Part shown: in pieces, positions 51,888 to 62,161 of the stretch
Position numbering within the stretch: position 1 is the stretch's first letter
Layout of the letters: each line of letters starts with the position of its first letter
Translations under genes and position numbers: made by a program
DNA from: JBFHIJ01 sp963678775
Lineage (GTDB): Bacteria > Bacteroidota > Ignavibacteria > Kapaibacteriales > UBA2268
NCBI GenBank assembly: GCA_963678775.2
Contig: CAXXGR010000008.1
Span: 1-64,000, forward strand
Direction: 5' to 3'
DNA: 64,000 bases
Notes under the pieces: generated by a model
Seen by the model: the letters and a program-made list of their open reading frames with translations, nothing else
Databases searched by the model: none
What the model was told of the DNA's origin: nothing

Positions 51888-54800
51888 TTATTTTACCAAG
51901 ATAACTTTCCCATAGGACTCTTCCGTATAATAATCTGATTTGCGGAAGACACTGAAGAAATATGCCCCACTTGGAAGATATAAACCATTATTGTCAGTGC
52001 CGTCCCACTCCACACTGTTTTTTCCCACTTTCAGATTGTCTAATCTCAGTCGTTTTACTTTCATACCTTCAGCATTAAATATTATTATCTCTGCGTAGCC
52101 GTCAGAAAAAGCTGCCAGTAAATCAAAAGTAAGCTCAGTTTTATCCGTAAATGGATTTGGTGAGGCTGCTGCCGCTTGAATTTTTGATTGATTGATAGTA
52201 TTTAAAAAATACTCTACAGTATCCCTATTGCCTGTGGCATCCATCATATATGCAATCAGTAAAGATTCCTCATAAGAGATAGTATCAGGACGCACTTGCA
52301 ATATAGCTTTTAAGTTATCTTCACTGTCTTTCACAAATTCCAAATTGTAAAATTGCGCATTGTCTTCTGTATAGAATTTTCCGTTCAACCTTATTGAAGG
52401 TTCTATGCCTTCAGAAAATTCAAGTGGAGAATTATCAAAAACTCTAAGTTCAAAAAGTGGGTTTGCAGAAACGTAGCTGTAATTTCCGATTACATTTTCA
52501 TCCGCAAGAATTATAGCTGAAGGACGAAGTGAGTCTTCCACTATGTGAAATTCCTTTGCAGCTGCGTTATTAAATGAATATAATTCTGTAAAAAACTTTT
52601 TATATGGATTAGCTTCTATTTGAATTTCATTGTTTACAGTAAGTGCTTCTGTTTCAAAGATTTTTTCAATGCTTTTAGAAGCATCTACTGACATTTTGTT
52701 TAACTTCTCAAAAGATTGTTCGGCTATAGATTGGTTTTTATAAATACCTACCGATACTTCAGATTCTGATATAGAAGATCTTCCTGATATATTTTCTACA
52801 GTAATACGACTTGAATTAGGATATCCGCGCATAACCTCTAATTCGTCAAGTTCAAATGTCGAATTTATAACTGCTAATTCAGGAGATGGACTATATTCCA
52901 GTTCAATATCTGTTACAATTGGATTTTCCTTAGTATCATTCCTTTTTAAATTAACTTCGTAAGAGATGTATGGATATAGTACAGGATTTATGTCCGAAAT
53001 ATTTATCTCTTTATTTAAAGGATATTCTCCATAAATCGAGGAAGTATTAAGAGTATCATATAAGATAATATTAACATCTGAGTGCTCATTATCCTGGCTG
53101 TTTATCAATAGTTTATTCCATTTTTGAGCAGGACCTATCCTCTCTGAATTAAAAGTCCCCGAATTCCGATACAGCTGTATATTTCCTTGAATCATGGCAG
53201 TGTCTCTATCCATATTAATGGACTCTACTGCTTCACTCTCAGAGGCACCTTTCCATGAAAATAGTGCATAAGAGGTCTGCGAATGTAATGAGTCGACCAG
53301 ATGTGCTCCGTACATTTTTAGTAACTCCTTCAAAGAATCTAAGCTCCCCGAATCATCAGGTTTATGTTGCTGTAAGTATTCCTGCCATGCCAGTGAGTTA
53401 TCACACGTCGCTATTGCTAAATACTCATCATCTCGGACTGAATCTCGGAGGAAGCTATGCAGGGCATATACATTTTCAAGGTTTTCATCACTATTAACAT
53501 CCGGTCTGTAGCAATCAAAGCGTTTATAGCGTGGTTTCCCATCATCTACGTATTTTGGATAAGTAACTACGTTAAATCCACGAGCACTCCATATATCAAT
53601 ATAAGTTTGATTATCGACAGTCAGAGTTACCCATCTATTATTTACCCCATCTACATTATAGCCTTTTACTGACACAATATAGAAATCAGATTTTTTATCT
53701 TCCAGCTGCACCCTACTATTGTTATTATCGTTCAAATATTCGATATTCTTAAAATAATGAGCACCTAAATTATTTGCTTTTTTTGAGAAGTTAGCAACAT
53801 TCGCATGTACAGTCTGTGCATGGGCAGGTATCCAGAGCCAGTCGGCTTCAGGGTTATCCGAATTATCACTTATCGGTTTAGCACCTATCCAATAATTACT
53901 ACTCTTAGTTAAACTCACATTGGAATTCCATAGAATAAAGTTTTCTTTTTCTTCTATTTCTTCAGATAGTGAACTGGCAAGTGTATTAATGGTATCTCCC
54001 CTATTTTCGCTAACTACAAATTTGTAAGTAAAATCCCCTTTAAGTGGGTTAATAAAGCGAAATTTTGGATTATCAGGATTAATATTCCAGTATGACAATG
54101 GCTCTAATGGTAATAAGCCTCTTTTAAAAACATTCACATCAAAAGTTAAAATATTATTGCTCACATCATCTTTGTCGATGAGTCTTTCCGGATCCACTTC
54201 CACTTTAATATTGTATTTACCCGGCTTATCTTTAATAGGTATTTTAAAGCTGAAATCTTTGGAATTAAGAATAGATAGATACTGTATATCTTCGGTTTCT
54301 TGTACGCCCTCGTATACATAAGTAAGTCTAAGCTTCACAGAATCAAGATATGCAATACCATAGTTATATATTTCTCCGGAAACAACTAAATAGTTGTTTT
54401 CATCTGTAAATTCACGTGTACCGTTTTCATTTTCGATATTAACATAATTATTACTTAAGTAAGGATCAGGGTTCTTGCCCAACCTCATGTCGACCAATGG
54501 ATCACCAAGTAAGTTGGTCTGGAAACGCAAACCAATATACTTAGGGATTAAATCTAAAGTTGCTTTAGGATAAGCAACTAATTCACCAAAATTCCTAATA
54601 TTTGTGTTACTTCGTATAAGACCTTCCCACTGTCTTTTAGCCCACTTATCTACGTTAATCATAATACCGACACCGGAACCGCCTATAGCAACTATTGCAC
54701 CTTTATTCTGTGCAGTAACATAAGATTCGTTTCTACATTTTATTAGAGATGGTTCGGCAAATGCTCCTGCATTGCAGGCTAAAGTGAGAAGACCAAAGTA

Positions 54801-57506
54801 TCTATCTTGATTGCTTAATTTTTCTACTTGCCAACCCTCTATGTCAAAAACTTCAGGGGAACCATGTCCAAAAAATGTAACAAAATTTACTCCGTTATTG
54901 ATTTCATTCTTAATCTTTGATGCTACTGCTTCACTAACAATGTCTCCCGCCGGCTTAATGATATGTGTTGTATCAGCACAAATTGGTTCTTGGTGAAGAA
55001 GTATACCGTGCATTATTGATTTGGAGAAAACATAATCAATTTCATTTTTACCATCACCTCCACTTAGATGTAGAAATCTTTTCATCCAAGGTGCTTTAGA
55101 AGCATTTTCATAAGACATAATTTTTTGGATATAATTCAACATTTCCTGATTATCATTAACAGGGATTCTGCCAATTGCAAAGTCTCCTACCTGATCTTCC
55201 GGACTATCTAAAACTACATACCAATAGTCTGTAACTGGCCAACCATAAGCCGGCACAAAGTCACGAACTTTATTCAGTCCCATAACGTCTCTATTATCCC
55301 AACTTGCATCTCCAATAATTACAATATGTGTAGGTAAAGGACTTTCCCAAGAGGTATAAATATCTCGAAGATACTCTTTTATAGCGTGAGGAGACTTTTT
55401 ACCGTAATTGTATCTGTTATAAATATTATTTACATCTACAATTTTTACATCTATATTTTGATTAGCTCTATATTCTTTATATGCAATAGCAGAAGGTAAT
55501 AAATCAGCATGAGTCAGTACAATTGCTTTATAATCTTTATCTTTTGCAAGAATATCCGGTTTTTCGACATTATACAATATTCCTTTATCGGAATGAACTT
55601 TATCAGTCATAATCAGGTGATAATCTTTGTTTGCCTTTAAATTTAAGTCTGCCTGAAATGACAATCCTGTTGTATGTGGTAAAAACTTAGAATCGCTAAC
55701 ACTTAAATCACTCTCTTTTTCAAGCACACCAATACCTTTTTTTCCATAAAAGATATAGGTTTTATTAGACGCTGAAGGTATTGTAGACGCACCTAAAGAT
55801 TGCAAGGCATTTTTTATCTTATCTGCAACTGGAAATTTATTTATACATATCGCAAAACTTTTTGATTGAATAGAAGCGATAACACTCGCAGCTTCTTCTA
55901 TGCCGGGAGTATAAAATGATTTTTCCCAGTTGGCATTATCATCCATAGTAACAATATGAACACCTGCTTCCTCTGAAGTATATATGCTGTCATTTATAAC
56001 AATCGAAGCATGTGTCACCTGATCATTTTGGGCACTTACACGAAAAGAAGTACCCGATATACCTTTTACAGTGGCTATTGAACCTGATATGGTATCTATA
56101 ATAAAAATGTCTTCACTGCTAAACCCAGGTACTGATAAAGAAAAATCTGAAGCTTGATTCGTTATGGAAAACTCTGCTTTGCCTTCATAAGCGAATGGTT
56201 TGACATTACCTGAAAGCTCCATATAGTCTATACCTACTCGACCAATATCATCCATTATGCCTATTGCTCTTACTTCTATAGTAGTAGCTCCTGGTGTAAG
56301 CCGGTACGTCGAACTATTCTCTAAAAAACCTTCCCCCAAAGCTTGCACATATACTGAATCATGAACTTGGTTATTCAGTCTCAATGATATGCCAAAATCA
56401 GAACGAGAAGCATCATAATTAAGTTGTGTGTTATATCTAATTTTTAGATAGAGAGGATCATCTGCCGGAGTTATAACCAAATTATATTTAAATCTCTTTA
56501 AATCAATGTTTCCGGGCTTGCCATATTTATCGAAAATATGCCAGTACCATCCCTCGAATGGCAAGGTATAGTGAGAATACACAGTATCACCAAAGCTATA
56601 CTCTTTTTCTTTTTCAATATGACTTTTGATTTTTACTTTATCTATTATTGTACTAGGATTAGAAGCAAACAGCAATTTGTTATATAATTCCGGAGTATCA
56701 TTTGTATTTCTGACTAAGAAATATGGCTCTTCACCCGCATAATTATCAAACCAAGTCGTATCTCCATAAGCTCGACTTGATTGGAAATATACAAAGTCTC
56801 CTTTAGTCATAGAAGAAGAGTTGAAATGCACCGGGTACTTTATACCTTTATGTAGCAGTTGGAATTCACTGACAGGAAGACCTTCCCAATTTGGCATATT
56901 GCTAATTATCTTATCTGTTGAGATTGAAGCGATACCGTCTTCTTTAGTATTAATTTTAAGATATTCCAAATTGGGATCTATCCAATTTTCATTTGATAAC
57001 TTAACATCGTTATGCTTACTGTCGACAAATGCAATCAATCTCGGCAGATTATCTAAGTTTTCAATTTCCGCAAAAGCTCCAAGTTGGTATTTATTTAATT
57101 TTGCTTCTTTCTTTGGCAAATCCATACCATAATTAATCTTATAAGTGCACTCAGTCAGTATTGAGTCTCCTGACTGACCGGACTTGAATAACGGAAACTC
57201 TACCCTTGCAAGCTCTAAATGCCTTTTTATACCTTGTTTATGCAAGTGATAAACAGCGTCAGTATACCAAAGCCCCGGCATTTCACTGAAGATAGGAGCA
57301 ATAGATTCTACCGGATTATATTTTACATCAAGCACTTCGATTTGAAACAAATTATTATCAGGAGTAGCAAAATATTGATTATTATCTATAAACGAATTTT
57401 CTAGAGAAGCGTCAAAATCATTCGATACAGAGAATTTATAAACATCATTAGCAGATAAATCTATAATACAAATCGATATTATTAGGAGTAAATAATTTAA
57501 TTTCAT
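51888..57506 (-). CDS. C25 (gingipain-type) cysteine peptidase with T9SS sorting domain; candidate PorU
   Basis: An 1872-aa secreted protein with a signal peptide (about residues 1-19). The C25 caspase-like domain spans roughly 650-1010: YKAIVLTHADLLPSAIAYKE, THIVIIGDASWDN, FAIGRIPV, the catalytic His in FVTFFGHGSPE (about residue 881) and the catalytic Cys in LLTLACNAGAF (about 912). CARDB/Ig-like domains follow, and the C-terminus holds a FlgD-Ig-like T9SS type-A domain (ASPNPFTDKTELTFDLL, then GLYLPSGAYFFSVF). PorU, the T9SS sortase, is a C25 protein that also keeps such a domain, but is nearer 1150 aa, so this could be PorU of a divergent type or a secreted gingipain-like protease. Strong terminator and single-gene layout. 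Confidence 0.85.
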   Translation of the reverse strand: MKLNYLLLIISICIIDLSANDVYKFSVSNDFDASLENSFIDNNQYFATPDNNLFQIEVLDVKYNPVESIAPIFSEMPGLWYTDAVYHLHKQGIKRHLELARVEFPLFKSGQSGDSILTECTYKINYGMDLPKKEAKLNKYQLGAFAEIENLDNLPRLIAFVDSKHNDVKLSNENWIDPNLEYLKINTKEDGIASISTDKIISNMPNWEGLPVSEFQLLHKGIKYPVHFNSSSMTKGDFVYFQSSRAYGDTTWFDNYAGEEPYFLVRNTNDTPELYNKLLFASNPSTIIDKVKIKSHIEKEKEYSFGDTVYSHYTLPFEGWYWHIFDKYGKPGNIDLKRFKYNLVITPADDPLYLKIRYNTQLNYDASRSDFGISLRLNNQVHDSVYVQALGEGFLENSSTYRLTPGATTIEVRAIGIMDDIGRVGIDYMELSGNVKPFAYEGKAEFSITNQASDFSLSVPGFSSEDIFIIDTISGSIATVKGISGTSFRVSAQNDQVTHASIVINDSIYTSEEAGVHIVTMDDNANWEKSFYTPGIEEAASVIASIQSKSFAICINKFPVADKIKNALQSLGASTIPSASNKTYIFYGKKGIGVLEKESDLSVSDSKFLPHTTGLSFQADLNLKANKDYHLIMTDKVHSDKGILYNVEKPDILAKDKDYKAIVLTHADLLPSAIAYKEYRANQNIDVKIVDVNNIYNRYNYGKKSPHAIKEYLRDIYTSWESPLPTHIVIIGDASWDNRDVMGLNKVRDFVPAYGWPVTDYWYVVLDSPEDQVGDFAIGRIPVNDNQEMLNYIQKIMSYENASKAPWMKRFLHLSGGDGKNEIDYVFSKSIMHGILLHQEPICADTTHIIKPAGDIVSEAVASKIKNEINNGVNFVTFFGHGSPEVFDIEGWQVEKLSNQDRYFGLLTLACNAGAFAEPSLIKCRNESYVTAQNKGAIVAIGGSGVGIMINVDKWAKRQWEGLIRSNTNIRNFGELVAYPKATLDLIPKYIGLRFQTNLLGDPLVDMRLGKNPDPYLSNNYVNIENENGTREFTDENNYLVVSGEIYNYGIAYLDSVKLRLTYVYEGVQETEDIQYLSILNSKDFSFKIPIKDKPGKYNIKVEVDPERLIDKDDVSNNILTFDVNVFKRGLLPLEPLSYWNINPDNPKFRFINPLKGDFTYKFVVSENRGDTINTLASSLSEEIEEKENFILWNSNVSLTKSSNYWIGAKPISDNSDNPEADWLWIPAHAQTVHANVANFSKKANNLGAHYFKNIEYLNDNNNSRVQLEDKKSDFYIVSVKGYNVDGVNNRWVTLTVDNQTYIDIWSARGFNVVTYPKYVDDGKPRYKRFDCYRPDVNSDENLENVYALHSFLRDSVRDDEYLAIATCDNSLAWQEYLQQHKPDDSGSLDSLKELLKMYGAHLVDSLHSQTSYALFSWKGASESEAVESINMDRDTAMIQGNIQLYRNSGTFNSERIGPAQKWNKLLINSQDNEHSDVNIILYDTLNTSSIYGEYPLNKEINISDINPVLYPYISYEVNLKRNDTKENPIVTDIELEYSPSPELAVINSTFELDELEVMRGYPNSSRITVENISGRSSISESEVSVGIYKNQSIAEQSFEKLNKMSVDASKSIEKIFETEALTVNNEIQIEANPYKKFFTELYSFNNAAAKEFHIVEDSLRPSAIILADENVIGNYSYVSANPLFELRVFDNSPLEFSEGIEPSIRLNGKFYTEDNAQFYNLEFVKDSEDNLKAILQVRPDTISYEESLLIAYMMDATGNRDTVEYFLNTINQSKIQAAAASPNPFTDKTELTFDLLAAFSDGYAEIIIFNAEGMKVKRLRLDNLKVGKNSVEWDGTDNNGLYLPSGAYFFSVFRKSDYYTEESYGKVILVK

Positions 57507-57611
57507 AGCATCCTCAAAAGGTTAAATTCTTTCTTCTTTATTTACACTTACAAATAGATTTCGCTCAATATAATTGACACTTCCAAGCTAAAAAAGTTTC
57601 TATATAAAATT

Positions 57612-57639
57612 ATAGGCTGCCTAAAATTAGACAGCCTAT
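57612..57639 (-). terminator. Hairpin after the YceI gene
   Basis: ATAGGCTGCCTAA and TTAGACAGCCTAT form a stem of 13 bases with one mismatch and a 2-base centre, 32 bases after the YceI stop. T-rich sequence follows on the minus strand but without a long run. Confidence 0.7.
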
Positions 57640-57670
57640 CTATAAATCGCAATAATTAGCAAAAGACTAA

Positions 57671-58261
57671 TTACATTTTCAAGTGAATCTCTAACTCAAA
57701 GTCATCATAGATAGCTTTGTCTCCTAAGGAGTCAAAGAAACTGGTAGACCCGTATTTAACATTCCATTTTGTTCTGTCTATTTCGAATTTTGCTTGAGCT
57801 TCTGCACCTGAATCTGTTTTTTTAACTTTAGCAATAAATTTAATCTGATTTTTAATGCCTTTAATAGTCATATCGCCAATCGCCTGATAATAATCCCATC
57901 CATTTTCTGATTTTGTTTTATTAACTTTAGTAATTTTAAAAGTTGCTGTTTTATGCGAGTTAACTGAGAAGAAATCTTCTGATTCCAAGTGTCCTTTCAG
58001 TTTCTTGTTGTATTCAGCATCTTCTATATCTAAAACTTTAATAGAAGTCATATCTACAGTAAACTCACCACCTTTCAAGGTATTTCCATCAAAATTCAAA
58101 TGACCATCTTTGAATTTTATAGTTCCGTTATGCTGCCCTAGTATTTTCTTCCCAACCCATTTTATTTCACTTGTCCCTGTATTTATTTTATGGTCATCAC
58201 TTGTTGCACTTGTATACCCAAAAGCAACTATTAGTAAAGCGAACATTAGTCCTTTTATCAT
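57671..58261 (-). CDS. YceI-family periplasmic lipocalin-like protein
   Basis: A 196-aa protein with a signal peptide (MIKGLMFALLIVAFGYTS, cleavage near residue 20). The YceI beta-barrel runs from HKINTGTSEIKWVGKKILGQ through GGEFTVDMTSIKVLD, LKGHLESEDFF and FKITKVNKTK to the end. YceI proteins bind polyisoprenoid molecules and are often induced by base or osmotic stress. Length and motifs fit. It lies 86 bases after the MscS-like gene on the same strand and is followed by a hairpin, so it may be the last gene of that pair. Confidence 0.9.
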   Translation of the reverse strand: MIKGLMFALLIVAFGYTSATSDDHKINTGTSEIKWVGKKILGQHNGTIKFKDGHLNFDGNTLKGGEFTVDMTSIKVLDIEDAEYNKKLKGHLESEDFFSVNSHKTATFKITKVNKTKSENGWDYYQAIGDMTIKGIKNQIKFIAKVKKTDSGAEAQAKFEIDRTKWNVKYGSTSFFDSLGDKAIYDDFELEIHLKM

Positions 58262-58347
58262 CTTTTCCTCTTTTATAGAGATAATACATCTGTTTAGTAT
58301 CTCTAACGAAGACTATATAGGTCTTATTTTAAAATATTTAGGCAAGC

Positions 58348-60213
58348 CTAAATATTTTTATCTTTTTCTATTCGAATTTTGAATGGAGGAGCAACATAAT
58401 CCTTCGGCAAATATGATTCCGGGATAGCAGCCATATTACCATCTCTATTAGCTCTATAGTGAGGGGAAAGAATTTCTACTCCACCTGCAAAGAACTCATC
58501 TTGTATGTTTTGATGCAATTCGGAATACATAATTGGTTGCATATTTGGAAACATCGAGTAAGCATTGATTTGATAAGATACGTAGAAATCATCCAAACTT
58601 GTTTGGAGCACAAATGGCTTAGGAACTTTCAATATTTTATCTGTTTTTAGTGCTGCATTGATGAGTATTTCATGCACTTTACGCCATGGCACATCGTAGC
58701 CAATAGTTACAGTGCTATGCAGAATAATCCCTTCATTTTCTTTGGAAGTGCTAAAGTTTATTACGTTAGACGACAAAATGTTAGAATTAGGCACAGTGAT
58801 ATATTCTTTTTTCGGAGTTTTTATTCGTGTTACGAACGGAGTTTTTTCTACTACGTCGCCAATTAAATCATTGATTTTAATCCTATCTCCAATTTTAAAT
58901 GGCCGCATATAAGTCATCACAATTCCTGCTACCAAGTTGCCGATAACAGATGAAGAACCCAGTGAAAATATAATACCCAAGAAAACAGACACACCCTGAA
59001 AAACCGGAGAATCTGACCCCGGAAGATAAGGAAATATCATAATAAACATAAAGGCAAGTACCAGAACCCTTACTATATTAAAAGTAGTTTTACTCCATTC
59101 AGGATAAAATCCAGGTATTTGCAGATTCTCATTCTCTATTTCTTTAGTGATGAAGTGTAAAAATTTAATTATATAGCGGGTAACCCCTATTATAACCAAG
59201 ATTGTAAACAGGTTAGGAACATAATTTAAAAACGAGGAAAATATTTCTTTTAAAGGTGATAAAATATAGCCAAACAAAACTTCAGCTAATCTTTGAGTTG
59301 GAGGAAATATACTGAATAATACCGGTATAGTTATGTAGAGTTGGAATGCATTAATAAACCACCTAACAGCTTTCGACAAGAACATTGCTACGTTTGTAAC
59401 TTTTTCAGCATCAAGTAGCTGTAGCTCTTTAATAGAAATAGACTTGAACCAGACACCTTTTTTAGAAGCAACTAATGTATCTATTTTCCTTTTAAAAAGA
59501 AGATTTACTAAATATACTAAAGCTATCTGAATCGATATAGCTAAGATAGCAAGACCTATCTGCTTCAGCAATGTAAATAAACTAGTATTCTCCTTATATC
59601 TAATCAGATTTGATAAAATCTTAGCTTGGTAATCTTGAGCTAAAACCATTTTACTCTTTTCATACCACATTTCATCAAAATCAGTGATATTTATAAGAGA
59701 TTTATCTTTAAAGACAACATCAGCAGTTTGCCCATAATCCACAATTTCTATAGTATCAATACCTGGAATAAACTTATCATATAAATCTTCCAGCCTTACG
59801 CTAATGAGTTTAGCTCTTTCCTTAGGTGAAACAGTACCAATTTTGGTATATATTGTAAAGAGAGTGTCCGAATCAACAATAATAGGATAACCAATAGTTT
59901 TCCCTTTTAGTGAGTCGATTTCACTCTTAATAGCAAGATGCCTAAGCGAATCTTGCATGTTTATTTTAGACAGCTTAGCTTCGAGCTCTTTTCTTCTTTT
60001 TACTTCGGTAGATTTTAATTCTGTCAACTCTCTTTCAAGATTAGATTTTGAAAGAGAATCTGCAACCCTAATCGAATCTGCTTCGCGAATAAGATTGATA
60101 GCAGCATCGTCATGTCGGAGTGTATCTATTTGGGTCGTATCCTGCTCTAAGTTTTGAGCAGAAGCTGTCAAAAGACCTAAACATACAAGTATCAATAAAG
60201 AAAAGTATCTCAT
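58348..60213 (-). CDS. MscS-family mechanosensitive channel
   Basis: A 621-aa inner-membrane channel. A signal peptide (SLLILVCLGLLTASAQ) precedes a helical, coiled-coil-rich periplasmic region (about 20-190; SKSNLERELTELKSTEVKRR), then four or five TM segments, with the pore helix and beta domain in GSSSVIGNLVAGIVMTYMRP, FKIGDRIKINDLIGDVVEKT and VPNSNILSSNVINFSTSKEN (about 430-510). The C-terminal cytosolic domain continues to the end. Such long MscS relatives open on membrane tension to relieve osmotic shock. It may be co-transcribed with YceI, a stress-related pairing. Confidence 0.92.
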   Translation of the reverse strand: MRYFSLLILVCLGLLTASAQNLEQDTTQIDTLRHDDAAINLIREADSIRVADSLSKSNLERELTELKSTEVKRRKELEAKLSKINMQDSLRHLAIKSEIDSLKGKTIGYPIIVDSDTLFTIYTKIGTVSPKERAKLISVRLEDLYDKFIPGIDTIEIVDYGQTADVVFKDKSLINITDFDEMWYEKSKMVLAQDYQAKILSNLIRYKENTSLFTLLKQIGLAILAISIQIALVYLVNLLFKRKIDTLVASKKGVWFKSISIKELQLLDAEKVTNVAMFLSKAVRWFINAFQLYITIPVLFSIFPPTQRLAEVLFGYILSPLKEIFSSFLNYVPNLFTILVIIGVTRYIIKFLHFITKEIENENLQIPGFYPEWSKTTFNIVRVLVLAFMFIMIFPYLPGSDSPVFQGVSVFLGIIFSLGSSSVIGNLVAGIVMTYMRPFKIGDRIKINDLIGDVVEKTPFVTRIKTPKKEYITVPNSNILSSNVINFSTSKENEGIILHSTVTIGYDVPWRKVHEILINAALKTDKILKVPKPFVLQTSLDDFYVSYQINAYSMFPNMQPIMYSELHQNIQDEFFAGGVEILSPHYRANRDGNMAAIPESYLPKDYVAPPFKIRIEKDKNI

Positions 60214-60273
60214 ATTCTGTGACCTAATATTCTATAAATTCAGGCAATAAAAACAATTAGATTTTAATATAAT

Positions 60274-61101
60274 TTAATCATGTAGCTTTTTACCACAATG
60301 AGGACAGTATGTATATTGCTCTTTATTATCAGTATTTTTAGATTCTTTTGTATTTTGAATCTGTTCTAGAAATCCTACACTTATAATTCCGGTAGGAATT
60401 GCAACTAACCCGATACCAAAAAGAGCTGTAACAGCAGCAAGAAATTGCCCCCATCCACTTATCGGATATACATCTCCATAGCCAATGGTAGTAAGTGTGG
60501 CAACTGCCCACCAAATAGCTTCAAATACATTTGAAAATTTATCAGGCTGAAGCTCATGTTCTATCTCATACATCAACGACGCAGAAACAAGCAACATCAG
60601 TGCTGAACCAAACAAAGTAATTAAAAGCTCATCCTTACGCTCTTTTATAACTTTCAAAAGAAGCTGAATCGAGCCAATGAAACGGACCAACTTGAAAACT
60701 CTAAAAATCCTTATCAATCGCAATATTCTCATAAAGCGAAGATCTACTTTGATAAACATTGGTAAATAAAAAGGTAAAATTGCTAATAAATCAATAATTC
60801 CAAAAAAGGAAAATATATATTTCAATCTTGACTTTAGTTTGCCAATTTGAGGGTAAATTTCATCAGCAATCCAAATCCTTATTATATATTCGACTGAAAA
60901 AACTGCGATAGAAAATATATCAAATATCTGATAATAAGTTTTATATGTTTCATAATGTGTCTCTATAGATTCAAGCATCATTGCTACAATATTTAAAACA
61001 ATGAGAGCTGTAATAAAATAATCATCTAATACATGCCATTTACTCTGTCGCTTGTCATCATAAATAAAAATATCAGCTATTTTGTGTTTTATATTGCCCA
61101 T
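60274..61101 (-). CDS. Voltage-gated-type potassium channel with C-terminal CxxC tail
   Basis: A 275-aa six-TM channel. The start at 61101 is chosen because a perfect GGAGGT lies 5 bases upstream; an ATG 20 codons earlier has no such site. S4 carries regularly spaced Args (FMRILRLIRIFRVFKLVRF, about 118-136), and the pore holds TLTTIGYGDVYP, the potassium selectivity filter. The C-terminus ends in YCPHCGKKLHD, a single CxxC knuckle with a nearby His, which could bind zinc in the tetramer. There is no RCK domain, so regulation is by voltage or the tail. Its leftward end is 60 bases before the MscS gene on the same strand. Confidence 0.88.
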   Translation of the reverse strand: MGNIKHKIADIFIYDDKRQSKWHVLDDYFITALIVLNIVAMMLESIETHYETYKTYYQIFDIFSIAVFSVEYIIRIWIADEIYPQIGKLKSRLKYIFSFFGIIDLLAILPFYLPMFIKVDLRFMRILRLIRIFRVFKLVRFIGSIQLLLKVIKERKDELLITLFGSALMLLVSASLMYEIEHELQPDKFSNVFEAIWWAVATLTTIGYGDVYPISGWGQFLAAVTALFGIGLVAIPTGIISVGFLEQIQNTKESKNTDNKEQYTYCPHCGKKLHD

Positions 61102-61106
61102 ATTAT

Positions 61107-61112
61107 ACCTCC
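61107..61112 (-). promoter_or_regulatory. Strong ribosome-binding site that sets the Kv-channel start
   Basis: GGAGGT on the minus strand, 5 bases before the ATG at 61101. It is one of the few full Shine-Dalgarno sites in the window and decides against the upstream ATG. Confidence 0.8.
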
Positions 61113-61238
61113 ACTCGATACTAAAGCAATTTGCATGCCTGATTATTCCTTTATAAATCATAATTTTATGTAGTTCTCGATTTGTTGGATTTGAGATTAT
61201 TACGTATTTTGTGCCAGTCTGTAAAGTGGAGAAGATAA

Positions 61239-62153
61239 ATGAAATATATCAAGTTATTATATGCAATTACCTTTCTTATATACTCTTCGAGTTTATTTGC
61301 AGGTACTCAGACTACAGACACTACTTTCTGGACTAACCAAGGCAACGTAAGCATTAATCTGAATCAATTGGCTTTAGTTAATTGGGCTAAGGGTGGTGAA
61401 AGTTCAATTGCTGCCACCGGATTGCTTAACATCCAGTCAAACTATAAAAAAGACAATGTGCAGTGGGATAACGTACTAGATATGCGTTATGGGCTGATGT
61501 CCTCGGAGCAATATGACATCAGAAAGACTGATGACAAATTTGAGATAGAATCTAAGATAGGATATAAAGCTTTTGCTAACGTTTTTTACACTGTAGATAT
61601 GTCTTTTAATACTCAGTTTGCCAACGGGTATAAGTATCCTGACGATTCTACTTTAGTGTCTACTTTTTTATCTCCGGCTTATCTAACAATGTCTACCGGA
61701 TTAGATTATAAAATAAATAGTGCCTTTTCTTTTTTCTTATCGCCCTTTGCAGGTAGGTTTATTTGGGTTGCAAATGATTCCTTATCAGCCAAAGGAATGT
61801 ACTCGTTAGACCCCGGAGAAACTTTTAGAGCAGACTTTGGTGCTAAATTTACTGCAAAAGCTGAAAAGCCTTTGATGGAAAATATTGTTATTAAGTCTAA
61901 ACTTGAACTTTTTAACAACTACACAGACAAAGATGAAAACAATCGCAGTAACATTGACATAAACTGCGAATCTACTCTCATCATGAAAGTAAATGACTAC
62001 ATAGCTGCAAATATTTTCTTGCATCTGGTTTATGATCATAACATAAATGTGCCACTGTTTGAGCAGGTGGATGGCATTAAGACTAAGGTTGGTGAAGGTA
62101 AGAGACTACAAGTTAAAGAAGTCCTTGGTGTCGGTTTTTCTTATAAACTTTAA
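61239..62153 (+). CDS. DUF3078 outer-membrane-type protein
   Basis: A 304-aa protein with a signal peptide (LLYAITFLIYSSSLFAGT). The DUF3078 core is recognisable: TFWTNQGNVSINLNQLALVN, NWAKGGESSIAATGLLNIQS and DNVLDMRYGLMSSEQY. The family is widespread in Bacteroidota/Chlorobi and thought to form an outer-membrane barrel; its function is unknown. GTGGAGAAG lies upstream of the ATG. It is followed 8 bases later by the methyltransferase gene on the same strand, probably in one operon. Confidence 0.85.
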   Translation: MKYIKLLYAITFLIYSSSLFAGTQTTDTTFWTNQGNVSINLNQLALVNWAKGGESSIAATGLLNIQSNYKKDNVQWDNVLDMRYGLMSSEQYDIRKTDDKFEIESKIGYKAFANVFYTVDMSFNTQFANGYKYPDDSTLVSTFLSPAYLTMSTGLDYKINSAFSFFLSPFAGRFIWVANDSLSAKGMYSLDPGETFRADFGAKFTAKAEKPLMENIVIKSKLELFNNYTDKDENNRSNIDINCESTLIMKVNDYIAANIFLHLVYDHNINVPLFEQVDGIKTKVGEGKRLQVKEVLGVGFSYKL

Positions 62154-62161
62154 ATATTCAG

